Assembly: GCF_964340395.1 (NCBI RefSeq) | Contig: NC_135549.1 | Location: forward strand, 6,625,001 to 6,689,000 | Direction of reading: 5' to 3' | Source of the DNA: Glandiceps talaboti | Lineage: Eukaryota > Hemichordata > Enteropneusta > Spengelidae | Length of the DNA: 64,000 nucleotides | Shown: in pieces, positions 1 through 10,805 of the stretch | Numbering within the stretch: the first letter of the stretch is position 1 | Layout of the letters: each line of letters begins with the position of its first letter | The notes under the pieces: model-generated | What the model saw: only the letters and a program-made list of their open reading frames with translations | Databases searched by the model: none | What the model was told of the DNA's origin: nothing | Translations under genes and position numbers: made by a program

Positions 1-10
1 TGTTTGCTCC

Positions 11-41
11 AGTATATATATAGACATATTGTATATGCTGA

Positions 42-135
<94 letters not shown>

Positions 136-217
136 ATATATATAATTCACAAACACTGTGAAACACTGTAACCGCTCCTGTGTATCTTGCTTGATACTGT
201 GTTATATATATATATAG

Positions 218-259
<42 letters not shown>

Positions 260-260
260 T
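11..260. repeat. (TA)n and (GT)n microsatellites
   Basis: A long alternating TA run fills about 41-146 and a GT run fills about 217-253, with AT-rich sequence between. No exon can be recognised here. If copy 1 of the fucosyltransferase-like gene has an upstream first exon, this lies within its first intron or upstream region. Confidence 0.95.
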
Positions 261-353
261 AGTAAATGTATTTTTTTCGAAGATTTTTCAGTAGTCAGAT
301 AACCAAAGCTGTCTAATATACTAGGCATTTAGTGTTAAAGTAAAGGAAGTTCA

Positions 354-1697
354 CTGAGACAGTATGGTGTTACATATGTACTAGTGCAGTAATACAAACT
401 GTATGGTGTTACATATGTACTAGTGCAGTAATACAAACTGTATGGTGTTACATATGTACTAGTGCAGTAATATAAACTGTATGGTGTTACATATGTACTA
501 GTGCAGTAATATAAACTGTATGGTGTTACATATGTACTAGTGCAGTAATATAAACTGTATGGTGTTACATATGTACTAGTGCAGTAATACAAACTGTATG
601 GTGTTACATATGTACTAGTGCAGTAATATAAACTGTATGGTGTTACATATGTACTAGTGCAGTAATACAAACTGTATGGTGTTACATATGTACTAGTGCA
701 GTAATACAAACTGTATGGTGTCACATATGTACTAGTGCAGTAATATAAACTGTATGGCGTTACATATGTACTAGTGCAGTAATACAAACTGTATGGTGTT
801 ACATATGTACTAGTGCAGTAATACAAACTGTATGGTGTTACATATGTACTAGTGCAGTAATATAAACTGTATGGTGTTACATATGTACTAGTGCAGTAAT
901 ATAAACTGTATGGTGTTACATATGTACTAGTACAGTAATATAAACTGTATGGTGTTACATATGTACTAGTGCAGTAATATAAACTGTATGGTGTTACATA
1001 TGTACTAGTGCAGTAATACAAACTGTATGGTGTTACATATGTACTAGTGCAGTAATATAAACTGTATGGTGTTACATATGTACTAGTACAGTAATATAAA
1101 CTGTATGGTGTTACATATGTACTAGTACAGTAATATAAACTGTATGGTGTTACATATGTACTAGTGCAGTAATACAAACTGTATGGTGTTACATATGTAC
1201 TAGTGCAGTAATACAAACTGTATGGTGTTACATATGTACTAGTGCAGTAATATAAACTGTATGGTGTTACATATGTACTAGTGCAGTAATACAAACTGTA
1301 TGGTGTTACATATGTACTAGTGCAGTAATACAAACTGTATGGTGTTACATATGTACTAGTGCAGTAATATAAACTGTATGGTGTTACATATGTACTAGTG
1401 CAGTAATACAAACTGTATGGTGTTACATATGTACTAGTGCAGTAATACAAACTGTATGGTGTTACATATGTACTAGTGCAGTAATATAAACTGTATGGTG
1501 TTACATATGTACTAGTGCAGTAATACAAACTGTATGGTGTTACATATGTACTAGTACAGTAATATAAACTGTATGGTGTTACATATGTACTAGTGCAGTA
1601 ATATAAACTGTATGGTGTTACATATGTACTAGTGCAGTAATACAAACTGTATGGTGTTACATATGTACTAGTGCAATAATATAAACTGTATGGTATA
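354..1697. repeat. 39-bp minisatellite, about 34 copies
   Basis: About 34 head-to-tail copies of a 39-bp unit that includes the palindrome TACATATGTA and the site ACTAGT. Units are nearly identical; most differences are C/T in AATAYAAAC and G/A in AGTRCAG. Reading the C/T site along the array gives C C T repeated three times near 1141-1500, a 117-bp higher-order period. Because 39 is a multiple of three the array stays open on the minus strand for 456 codons, but the translation is only a 13-residue repeat and is not a gene. Confidence 0.97.
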
Positions 1698-1892
1698 AAC
1701 GCCATGACAACTGATCCCCACCCCTTCCTCTAATTAAATTTGATTTGTTCATTTCAGTAAAAGTACAATATGGACGAGGATTGGGTATTTATTTTGCCAA
1801 GTCCTTGTTTGTAACTCGATAAATTGCAAAAGATTACTAAACATAAAAACATGTTTGTTATTGTACAGATTGTTTTGCTTCTTGTGGCTACC

Positions 1893-1992
1893 TAGACTGT
1901 AAGATACGTCGTGACGTTTCGCCCTCACCGGCCTCCTCTTAGGGGTTGGCCGATGTTTGAGGGCGCCCCGTCACGGCGTACCTTACAGACTA
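1893..1992. mobile_element. Foldback MITE, copy A (Mutator-like by target duplication)
   Basis: A 100-bp near-perfect hairpin. The outer arm CTGTAAGATACGTCGTGACG pairs with the reverse complement of CGTCACGGCGTACCTTACAG with two mismatches in 20, and an inner arm (CGCCCTCA...GGCC) pairs with GGCC...TGAGGGCG. It is flanked by a 9-bp direct repeat GTGGCTACC at 1884-1892 and 1993-2001. A second copy is at 4856-4969. Nine-base target duplications are typical of Mutator-like elements; that assignment is inference. It sits 48 bp upstream of exon 2 of the copy 1 gene. Confidence 0.85.
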
Positions 1993-2040
1993 GTGGCTAC
2001 CTAAACATTATTTAATTTTTTTTTCTTTCTCTCAATACAG

Positions 2041-4694
2041 AAATTTCAAGTCAGTGTGGACCCGGCTGACAAACCCGATAAATATCATTCCGATTGGAAT
2101 ACACGATATATTCTACCTGTAATGTTCGGCAATCAGGGTCCCAATAATCAACTACAAGCACTGAAAGCTACCATCGCCTATGCACTACATCGAAACAGAA
2201 CTCTGGTCTTGTCGCCATTCTTCAATCATTTCACTTTTGGAGAGGACGATGTTAGGCCATTTAATGATACCTTAGATGTTGTGTTACTAGGGAAACTGTT
2301 ACCCGTAGCAACTCTACAACAATTCAAAGTGAATTGTCCTAACGGTGTCGAGGTTGTTTTGCATGCCATCAACCACACTAGTACAATGACAGACGAAGAC
2401 TATGTCACTACATTTGCCCATTTGAACAAGCAGATACATTCACGGTACTTCAATCACACACACATCAAATTTCCAGACTTTCACAGTGGTAATGAAACTA
2501 TCATCGGGTTACCTGTAAAAGACATACCAAAAGATAATATGCCTTTGGACAATTTTTTAGATATATTCAAAGATACCTTTGAGTCCAAGTCTCGCTGTGT
2601 TGCTATGGTATATGCCTATGGAATGTGGAAACGTTTTTATTATTTGGCATACCTCCAGCAGTTTGCCGAATATATCCGAAGAGCGCCAGCTATACGTACA
2701 GTGGCTAATACTTTCGTAGAGACAGTCATTGGTGGAGGTCCGTACATAGCTGTACATTGGAGATTCAACCAGGAATACAAATCGTTTTGGTGAGCGATGA
2801 TTTTGAATTGATTGTGTTTCCTTTACTGAAGCGTTATAGAAACACCAGCAACAACATTCCTTATGCATCGAAGTACACTTTTGTTTACATGCAATACCTT
2901 TTGTGAAACAAAGTCCCATGTTATTATAGGAATCGTGACACAGATGGAATGCGAACTGTATATGTAGTTTTCTTTCCTCAATTATATCCATGTTTCACCA
3001 TGCCTTACGAATATTTTCTAATTTTTAAATTTTATCAAATATTAATATTTGTGTAAAATTAATCATAATTTCTGAATTCTGTCTGTCTTTGAATACTATT
3101 ATTCCATCATCTTGGAGTGAGCAATGACATCCGTCCGTGTTTTTTCTTTTTTCTTCTTCTCAATTTAGGTGTGATTTACTGCACAAAAATCTCTGTTTCA
3201 TTTATGATTTGCCTGTGACGACCATCTCGAAGTCATTTCTAACATACATGAAAGTTTACAATGCAAGTAGTCTTTATTTTGCATCCACTCTGCATTCAGA
3301 GGTAAGTGATTTCAAATTCACACCGTCGAAAGATTTGAGTTCGTTCAAGATGCTTAGTGTATAATTATCATTGACTTTTGGTACCAAGGATGGACAAAAG
3401 CAATATTTTTCTTTGTTCAGACAAGGAAAATACAAGTGACCCAAGGTGCCTTTGTCACCTAATTGACAACCCTTAGGTCACGAGTATTTTCCGGCTGAAT
3501 GAAGAAAAATATTGGAGAATAGCTTAATTATACCAGCGCCAGTAATGGCAATTTTGAACGTTTTGATATTTCGAACTCAACAGAAGTAGTGACGTAGACA
3601 CGCTTTGTCGTGACATAGACGCGCGTCGTGATGACGTAACGACCAGAGTATATATTCCATATTTGTTGTTCAACTTGGCTTGTGCATGGTATAATAGTAA
3701 TTGTCTCCTATTACATGTAAAGCTGTGACACAGACACGTGATAAAACAACTCTCTGATAGATACGGACAGTCGTTGAGACAAGGTGTGGGTTAATTGTAT
3801 AATAGTTGTTTAGAAATACAGTGTTCATCTAGGAAATTAAATTACAAATGTATCAGTAAGCATCAGCTGATGTCAGTGGTAAACCATAGGAGGCCCTTGG
3901 TGGAGGGTCTATGGGTAAACTAATGAAAGAGAAGTACTGAGAAAAATGTCAAGGTAGATGGCGCTGTCTATGAACAAGAATAACAGTTTAATAACAGTTT
4001 ACAGTAGAAAAACTAAAATAATTACAGATCATAGCAGTCATTAAATGTAAACGCTAATACAATCTAAAAGTAATGTGTTTAACTTGAAAAGCCACATTAT
4101 TCGCTGTAGTATTGTCAGTAAGTATTAAGCCCTAAAAGATGAAATCACATCGACTTTTGCTTGTTTCCAGCATCCACTCTTACAACATCTTACTTCAACT
4201 ATTCCACGTTTTTACACCGTGAACAATCTCTTGGAGAGTCAAATACCAAATATTGATAGATTTCACGGCGATAATTATATGCTCTCTTTGGTGGAACAAG
4301 AAATTTGTCGGGGTAAGACACCGTAATACAATGCATACCTATGTTTGATCCGTTAATTGTTATATAGAATATCATGATCATTACATGTACTTGTACCAGA
4401 TTTCATTGTTCAACTATGTCATTACAGCAATTGATAGACTATGTAAAACACGACTACCCATATAATAGTATGACAACGAAACAATTTCACGCTCTTAGTC
4501 GGAATTAACAAAATTAATATATCACAGGTACAGCTTGCTTTAACAACGATAACCTTTGACCTTCTCATTTAGGATCTACGTGGTTTATTGGAAGTCGACT
4601 TTCGTCATGGAGCGATATAGTGATCGAAGACCAGCTGTTTAAAAAACACTCGTTTATGCCTGACATATATGATCCGAATTACATTTTGTATTGA
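2041..4694 (+). CDS. O-fucosyltransferase-like protein, copy 1 (5' end not in window)
   Basis: Four exons: 2041-2789, 3169-3301, 4171-4312, 4573-4694 (381 codons plus TGA). All introns are GT-AG and the phases match copies 2 and 3. The motif GNQGPNNQLQALKATIAYAL followed by HRNRTLVL resembles the N-terminal nucleotide-sugar region of GDP-fucose protein O-fucosyltransferases. An HWRF motif and a C-terminal FIGSRLSSWS block correspond to the conserved Arg motif and the FIGTSVSTFS-like segment of POFUT2-type enzymes. The expected role is fucose transfer to secretory proteins in the ER or Golgi; acceptor and activity are unknown. The membrane-anchor exon seen in the other two copies is absent from 1-2040 and probably lies left of the window. 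No frameshift or stop was seen. Exons 3 to 5 are clearly more diverged than between copies 2 and 3. Confidence 0.78.
3401..3697. repeat. Dispersed repeat with hairpin head, copy A
   Basis: The first 114 bp form an inverted repeat: CAATATTTTTCTTTGTTCAG pairs with the reverse complement of CTGAATGAAGAAAAATATTG. The following part, ending in CTTGGCTTGTGCATGGTATA, also matches a second copy at 42021-42344 in the same orientation. It lies in intron 3 of fucosyltransferase-like copy 1. Family unknown. Confidence 0.75.
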
Positions 4695-4855
4695 TATGGA
4701 ATAGCACTTTCATTTTGTTCATAGTTGTAAAGTTTTTCATTTTTTTTTTTATAAATTCTCAATATTCAATTGAAGTATTCTGAATGTAGCAATGACATTT
4801 CAAGTTTACACAACTAAGACAAACAAATGAACAACTAACACTTTTCAATGTGCCT

Positions 4856-4969
4856 TTAAGACTAAGATAAATGTACGTCGCGTCTCTCCGCACCGGCCTC
4901 TTCTCTTCCAACGTGTGAGGGGTTGACTGATGTGTGAGGGCGCCCCACCACGGCGTACCTTACAGATTA
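4856..4969. mobile_element. Foldback MITE, copy B
   Basis: Related to the element at 1893-1992, sharing GGGCGCCCC, CACGGCGTACCTTACAG and the CACCGGCCTC block. It is flanked by a 9-bp direct repeat AATGTGCCT at 4847-4855 and 4970-4978, which independently supports the same insertion mode. The outer arm is more decayed than in copy A. Confidence 0.82.
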
Positions 4970-6061
4970 AATGTGCCTGCGATCAAACTAACCTGAATTC
5001 CACTATAATTATATAAGTCTGTAGAGTAAACATCCATTGCTGTCTGACACAAGCAAACTTAAGCTTTTTAACATTTCAAAGTTCAGATTTTATTTGCAAA
5101 AAATTGGTGCATAAATTGGCAAGTGTAGGGCCTATGGATTAACATATTAACGTCAAAGGAATAACAGTTTTCGACTTGGCAATATATGTCGAATCAAACT
5201 CTGATTAAAATGTAAAATGAATCAGTAATTAATAGCCAGGGAGTTTGGAGCCGACTGATTGGTTGTGGCATCTACATACTCGAAACTCCAGTCATATCAA
5301 GTCAAGGGCCAACCACGCTGCATCCGATTGCAAAGGCACGTATGTGTATTATACTACTTGCCCTCTATCCTTCTGAGTAAGATAGCTTATCCGCTACGGC
5401 ACGTTATGGCGCGGGGGGGGGGGGGGGGTCCTAGCAACTAGTGGGAAAATGACCTGATCAGTGTGTTTTTCTTTATTTGTCTTTATTACTTTAAATTTGT
5501 TCTGATTTTTTCGATTGATGTTGCAAGAGTAAAGTCTTCCTCGTCCTATGTTAGAAAGATGCGGCAAAAATCCGTCGTTAAAGGACTAGTTGATGACAGA
5601 TAACGTACAAGCCATGATGTTTGAGCCTTGAACCATAGTTTATTCTACATTCAGATGACCCGTGACATTACGTAAATATTTTCCTACACAGACTTGTAGT
5701 ACCCAGAGTACACTGTTCATAAAATATATTTAGATAACACGTTTTAGATACTTTTTGATTCTAATGTGTGAATCTTTTCTCACTCCATCATATACTTAGA
5801 CCTAACTCAGAATAATCCGACTTTTCTAATTATCCTACTTCAAGTCACATTAGTTGTTGCGATGTTGGCCATCTTGTGACAATTATCGATGGCAGTGGTT
5901 TATATAAACGGTGAAAGCTATAGAAGAAAGTATTCACCAAATGAAAGAGGTTCGCCTCAAATCCCATCTGTTGCTTCCTTAAAACAAATACTCTTGCTAT
6001 ATTTGTCTAACAGTGCAATTACACTATTTAAATATATGTATTGATAAAATTATATTATAGT

Positions 6062-6250
6062 GTTTAAAATGTCCATGTAAATTCATTCCCTGCGTAAAAA
6101 TCGTGTTAAAACATAATTAAACTGGCTGTAGGCACATGTACACAGCAAACACACGACGGCGTCTCATCTATATGTGGCACAACCTAGATGTCATCACTTC
6201 ATGGTAACCGTTCCAGTCACCCGGATCGAATTTGTGATGATAAGTTGTGA
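6062..6250 (+). promoter_or_regulatory. Upstream flank conserved between copies 2 and 3
   Basis: This stretch is patchily similar to 10480-10690 upstream of copy 3; shared pieces include GTAAATTC, AATCGTGTT, ACTG(G/T)CTGTA(G/T)GCACA and ACACGAC. Both lie a similar distance before the first coding exon, so they may be promoter or 5'UTR sequence copied with the gene. No TATA box was assigned. Confidence 0.35.
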
Positions 6251-6351
6251 GTGGTTGCCAGGCTTCAGTAAACTTAAACGGAGCGCTTCTTCTGTGACGT
6301 GGCATGTTGAATTATAGGAGAATCCATCAGATGTGAGAGCTTAGTACGATC

Positions 6352-6723
6352 ATGATGATGATGATGATGATGATGATGACGAAAAGACGATGTCGTCGTT
6401 GTATTTTGTTTCTTAGTTGTATAGGACTGATGTATACTATATTGACGATATGTTGGATAAATCTCATCAACAACTCTGTGTACTCCGATACATCGAATAT
6501 TCAAGTTGAACGATCACAACCTTTTGTCAACTCTCCGACAAAACGGTTACGATATATCATGCATGGAGATCGAAATAAAAGTAGCTCGGAGAGAAATCCA
6601 GAGGAAAATGTCCTAGAATTGCCAAAGTGGATTGATGCTTTGGAAAAGGCTGACCAAGGTAGTCGGATACAAAGAGAGGACAAGGTGGTAGTAGGCCTAA
6701 AAGAAAGTACACCACAGGTAAAC

Positions 6724-6791
<68 letters not shown>

Positions 6792-9070
6792 AGGTTTTTC
6801 GGCAGCTATCATGTTTATTTTTATCCCTAGAATAACAGCAAGAAATTAACTACATCATACTTGGTGAAGGAATCCAACAGGAGAAAGTCGAATACCATGT
6901 ACATCCTACCTGTGATGCATGGTAACCAAGGTCCTAATAACCAATTACAAGCATTGAAAGTAACCATCGCCTATGCACTACATCGAAATAGAACTCTGGT
7001 TTTGTCACCATTCTTCAACCATTTCACTTTTGGAGAAGATGATGTCAGATCGTTTAACGATACCTTGGACGCTGTGTTACTAGGGAAACTATTACCCGTA
7101 GCAACTGTAAAGCAGTTCAAAACCGACTGTCCTAATGGCGTCGAAGTTGTTCTGCACGCCATGAACCATACTAATGACATGCCTAAGAAGGAATATGATG
7201 GCTTGGTTTCCCATTTGAATAAGGAGATACACTCCCTGTATTTCAATCACACGGACATCAAATTTCCAGACTTTTACAGTGGAAATCAAACTGTCATTGG
7301 GTTACCTGTAAAAGACATACCAAAAGATAATATGCCTATGGACAAATTTCTTAAAATGTCCCAAAATACGTTTGAGTCGAAATCTCGCTGTGTTGCTATG
7401 GTATATGCCTATGGAATGTGGAAACGTTTTTGGTACTCGGCATACACTCAGATCTTCGCAGAGTACGTCCGGAGAGCGCCCGCTATACGTACAGTGGCTA
7501 ATACTTTCGTAGATGAATTCATGGGTGGAGCTCCGTACATAGCTGTACATTGGAGATTTAACAAAGAGTATAAATCGTTTTGGTAAGATATAACCTATAT
7601 TTCATATGAGCTTAAAAAAATTATGTATCTGAATATTGATTACTTTTATCACGCCTGGCATAATTGGCATTGAGTAACAAGTCTGTAAGGAAATCCCAAA
7701 ATATTGTATTACTGTTATTTAATTGTTGTAAAATTTGCATTCCACGAATACAGACGTGTATGATATAATCATATTGGGCTCTTCTGACAGAGCCTTGGAG
7801 AGCCATTTGATTTATCAGAAAGTTTGGTTTCGCATTCCAAACATTGCCATTATTTCGTTACTGTAATTGTAACGGTTACACATTACATTAAAAAATACAA
7901 CTTTTCAGTTTTACGAAAAAGATAACGTATTGATCCCTTTCATAAAAAACATAGATATATTTTTCTAGTCTTTCTTTGCCTCAAGTCAAAGCATGCATAT
8001 ATGACGTAATTGCAATCTAAGGTGTCACGTGACTCTGTTTCATCCCATGCAGGTGTGAATTTCTTCACATGTATACTTGTATCATTTTTGAGACACCTCC
8101 AGTCAACATCTCCGATACTTTGTTGAGATACATGGACACGTATGGAGCAAACAGACTCTACTTTGCCTCGACCTTGGAATCTGAGGTAAGCATGTTTTTG
8201 GTGAATATCTTTAAATTACATCTACCATCAAATTGACTTTGTCTTCTAACAATAACCGGAAAGTTGATATCGATCAATGTTGTTAATCATTTTACCCTAT
8301 CAATAATTTTGGATTCATTTTCACGCTGATAAATTTGTTTTTGTTTTCCTCAGCATCCAGTCTTACAACACCTTACTTCCACTATTCCAAACTTTTACAC
8401 CGTTACTCACCTTCTCAAGAGTGGAATACCATATGTTGACAAATTACACGGTGATAACTATATGGTATCTTTAATAGAGCAAGAAATCTGTCGAGGTAAG
8501 ACTGGTAGTGGTCAAATACAGTATAGCAATCAAAACATACACTTTCAGAACACTTTAATATCAAGTGTGTGATCTTTTGCACCTGGTATACCTGCAAATA
8601 TTCCTATGGTTGATATAACAACACACTTTACTCAGCACTCTTATCAGTGAAAAGTGGCTATTTATTAATACTCTCGTTCATTTCAACCAGTCTGGATACA
8701 GTTTGACATATATATGGACCCTCTCAGAAATCCCAAAGAAAGTCATGTTGACTATTTTATTAACATGACCAACACATCATAACTAAGTAATGTGAAGTTT
8801 ATTGAAAATATAAACAGGGGGAGAACTTCAAATAGTGTTATAGTCTACTGTACCAAGATGTTCACGGTAAACTGTATAATTTTGTATGTAATATACGTCC
8901 TTGTTATTAATTGAAGCCATCACTTTGTACCTCCATATATTTCAGAGGCTACCTTTTTCATCGGAAGTCGAATATCGTCTTGGAGTGATACCGTTGTTGA
9001 GGAACGGCTATGGGAAAGACATGCATACCTGCCCGATATTCTGTACCCTAAGAAAGCGCCACAACCGTGA
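6352..9070 (+). CDS. O-fucosyltransferase-like protein, copy 2
   Basis: Five exons: 6352-6717, 6831-7582, 8053-8185, 8354-8495, 8946-9070, giving 505 aa. The start lies in nine consecutive ATG codons (6352-6378), so the exact initiator is uncertain. A basic stretch (TKRRCRRC) is followed by a hydrophobic segment at about residues 18-39, which suggests a type II Golgi membrane protein. Conserved blocks are GNQGPNNQ (153-160), HWRF (362-365) and FIGSRISSWS (469-478), fitting the PF10250-type O-fucosyltransferase fold. The lumenal part has several N-glycosylation sequons (NRT, NDT, NHT). Donor substrate GDP-fucose is inferred from family resemblance only. Intron 1 is only 113 bp and is mostly (TG)n. 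Confidence 0.82.
6725..6790. repeat. (TG)n in intron 1 of copy 2
   Basis: About 33 TG units begin within ten bases of the intron 1 donor (6718) and fill over half of this 113-bp intron. Confidence 0.95.
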
Positions 9071-10805
9071 CATCAATTGTAAGAGATGAACACGAATGAT
9101 GGAGACAATTATGGAGCCCCCCCCCCCACACACACACACACACTTTGTATACAGTGATGAAATCTACGGACAGAACATACATCTAATATTCACATTTGAA
9201 TTGAAACTTTATCCATTCATATCATACATTTCTGAACTGTGAGAGGCTAGAAAATATTTACTACATAACTAATCTAGTCTAGCCGCTCGAATTTCACAAA
9301 ACTAATAACACGAAGGTATTATGTTACTGCTACAGGGTGTCGTTGGAATAACATGATGAAAAAAATAAGACTGTTTAAAAATGTGAAAAAGGAGAAAACT
9401 TTACGAAATGAAATATTTATCAAGAAGCAAATCCTTATGGTTCTTGAAACTTTCTATGATTTAAGTGTTACTACTTTTGTTAGGAACATTGTTCCATACT
9501 TGAGAACTAGTTAACTTGACAGATGACTAGCCAATGCTACTATTATATCTAGGTATATGGAGATTCCTGCTTAATATCCATCTCTGGTTTTGTGACGAAA
9601 AATGGCTTTTGAGATGCGGTATTATAGTTTACCATTGATTGCATTGCGAACAAAAATATCAATTTGATAGTCAAAATGTTTGTAGATATGAAGTTTTTGT
9701 TTAAAATGGGGGCAGTGTGTGCATCAAACTCACTACCCGAAATGATTCTAATATCACTGAAATACGTTTCACACACACTTCTCACTTTTTTGGCACTCTA
9801 AAGTACAATAGTCACGTATTGTCATTTTTAAGAGTTTTGTGGTATTAAAATTTCAGTTTCTAGTCCGTATCTATGCGTCTAGTCCTATACACGCTATGCT
9901 ATGACCATCTCCACCGTATAGTTAAATGGATATCTCCAGTACAGAATTCCGTTTTACCAGCAGCAGCTATTGGAGGTTGATATAAAAGCGATGACATTAT
10001 AGTGTACTCGTGTCATTTACATTAAAACTGGAGGTTGAGTGTCTAGTAAATAGAACGAAGTAACCAATTACAACCGCCTATACTATGGCTAGATTACTAC
10101 TGACAGCGCTGTTCATCCGTTCCCCAGCAGGAGATTTAGCTAGATTTTCGTTAGAATTTGTCAGTTTGAAAGAACAAAATCCAAACACCGACGAAAGAAT
10201 TTCAATGTATTTTTGAAAGAACGACGATGTTAATGTTCTTTAAATTTTCAGAGATTATAATGAAAATAATAATTCTACATATAACAGACACGGTTGGAGA
10301 TGATACTCTCATGGGACAAATAGTTTTTGGACTTAGTAATCTGGAGTATCTAGAAACTAGTATTCACGCACATAAAGTGGAATCATAAATTGTTCTGATT
10401 TATGTTTTCCCTTCAGTAAATTCACCACTGACATTTAAATGTGTACATCGGTATTGACAAATAGTAATATAAGCATTCCGACGTAAATTCCCCTCCTGTT
10501 TAAGAATCGTGTTCTTACATATCAATGAAAACTGTCTGTATGCACAAGCAAAAAACAAATACACGACTGTAGTTGGTCGATAACTGTTAGTAATATGTTG
10601 TGGCCGAGTCCCTTTATTACTTAATGGTAAGCTTACAGGTTAACCCAGATCAAATTTATATTCACAATGATTGGTCAGCTGTGTCAAATTTCGAGGAATT
10701 TAGTACGTGCCATCACATCTCTACGCTCTCACCATGTGGCATCAATGAATTTGAAAATAAATCCGTGTACGACATATCTGATCAGACTTTAACACTTTGT
10801 CCAGG
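9071..10805. other. Intergenic spacer between copies 2 and 3
   Basis: No exon recognised. A poly-C run followed by (CA)n lies at about 9119-9143. The last 300 bp resemble the flank of copy 2. Confidence 0.6.

Larger units (their letters stand above)
4695..6351. other. Intergenic spacer between copies 1 and 2
   Basis: No convincing exon. It holds the second foldback MITE (4856-4969), a run of about 18 G near 5410-5427, and the upstream flank of copy 2. Confidence 0.6.

Noticed and set aside
335-1705. 456-codon minus-strand open frame
   Set aside because: It is a translation of the 39-bp minisatellite; open only because 39 is divisible by three.
2041-4694. Copy 1 as a pseudogene
   Set aside because: Exons 2 to 5 have intact splice sites, frame and motifs; only the first exon is unseen and may lie left of the window.
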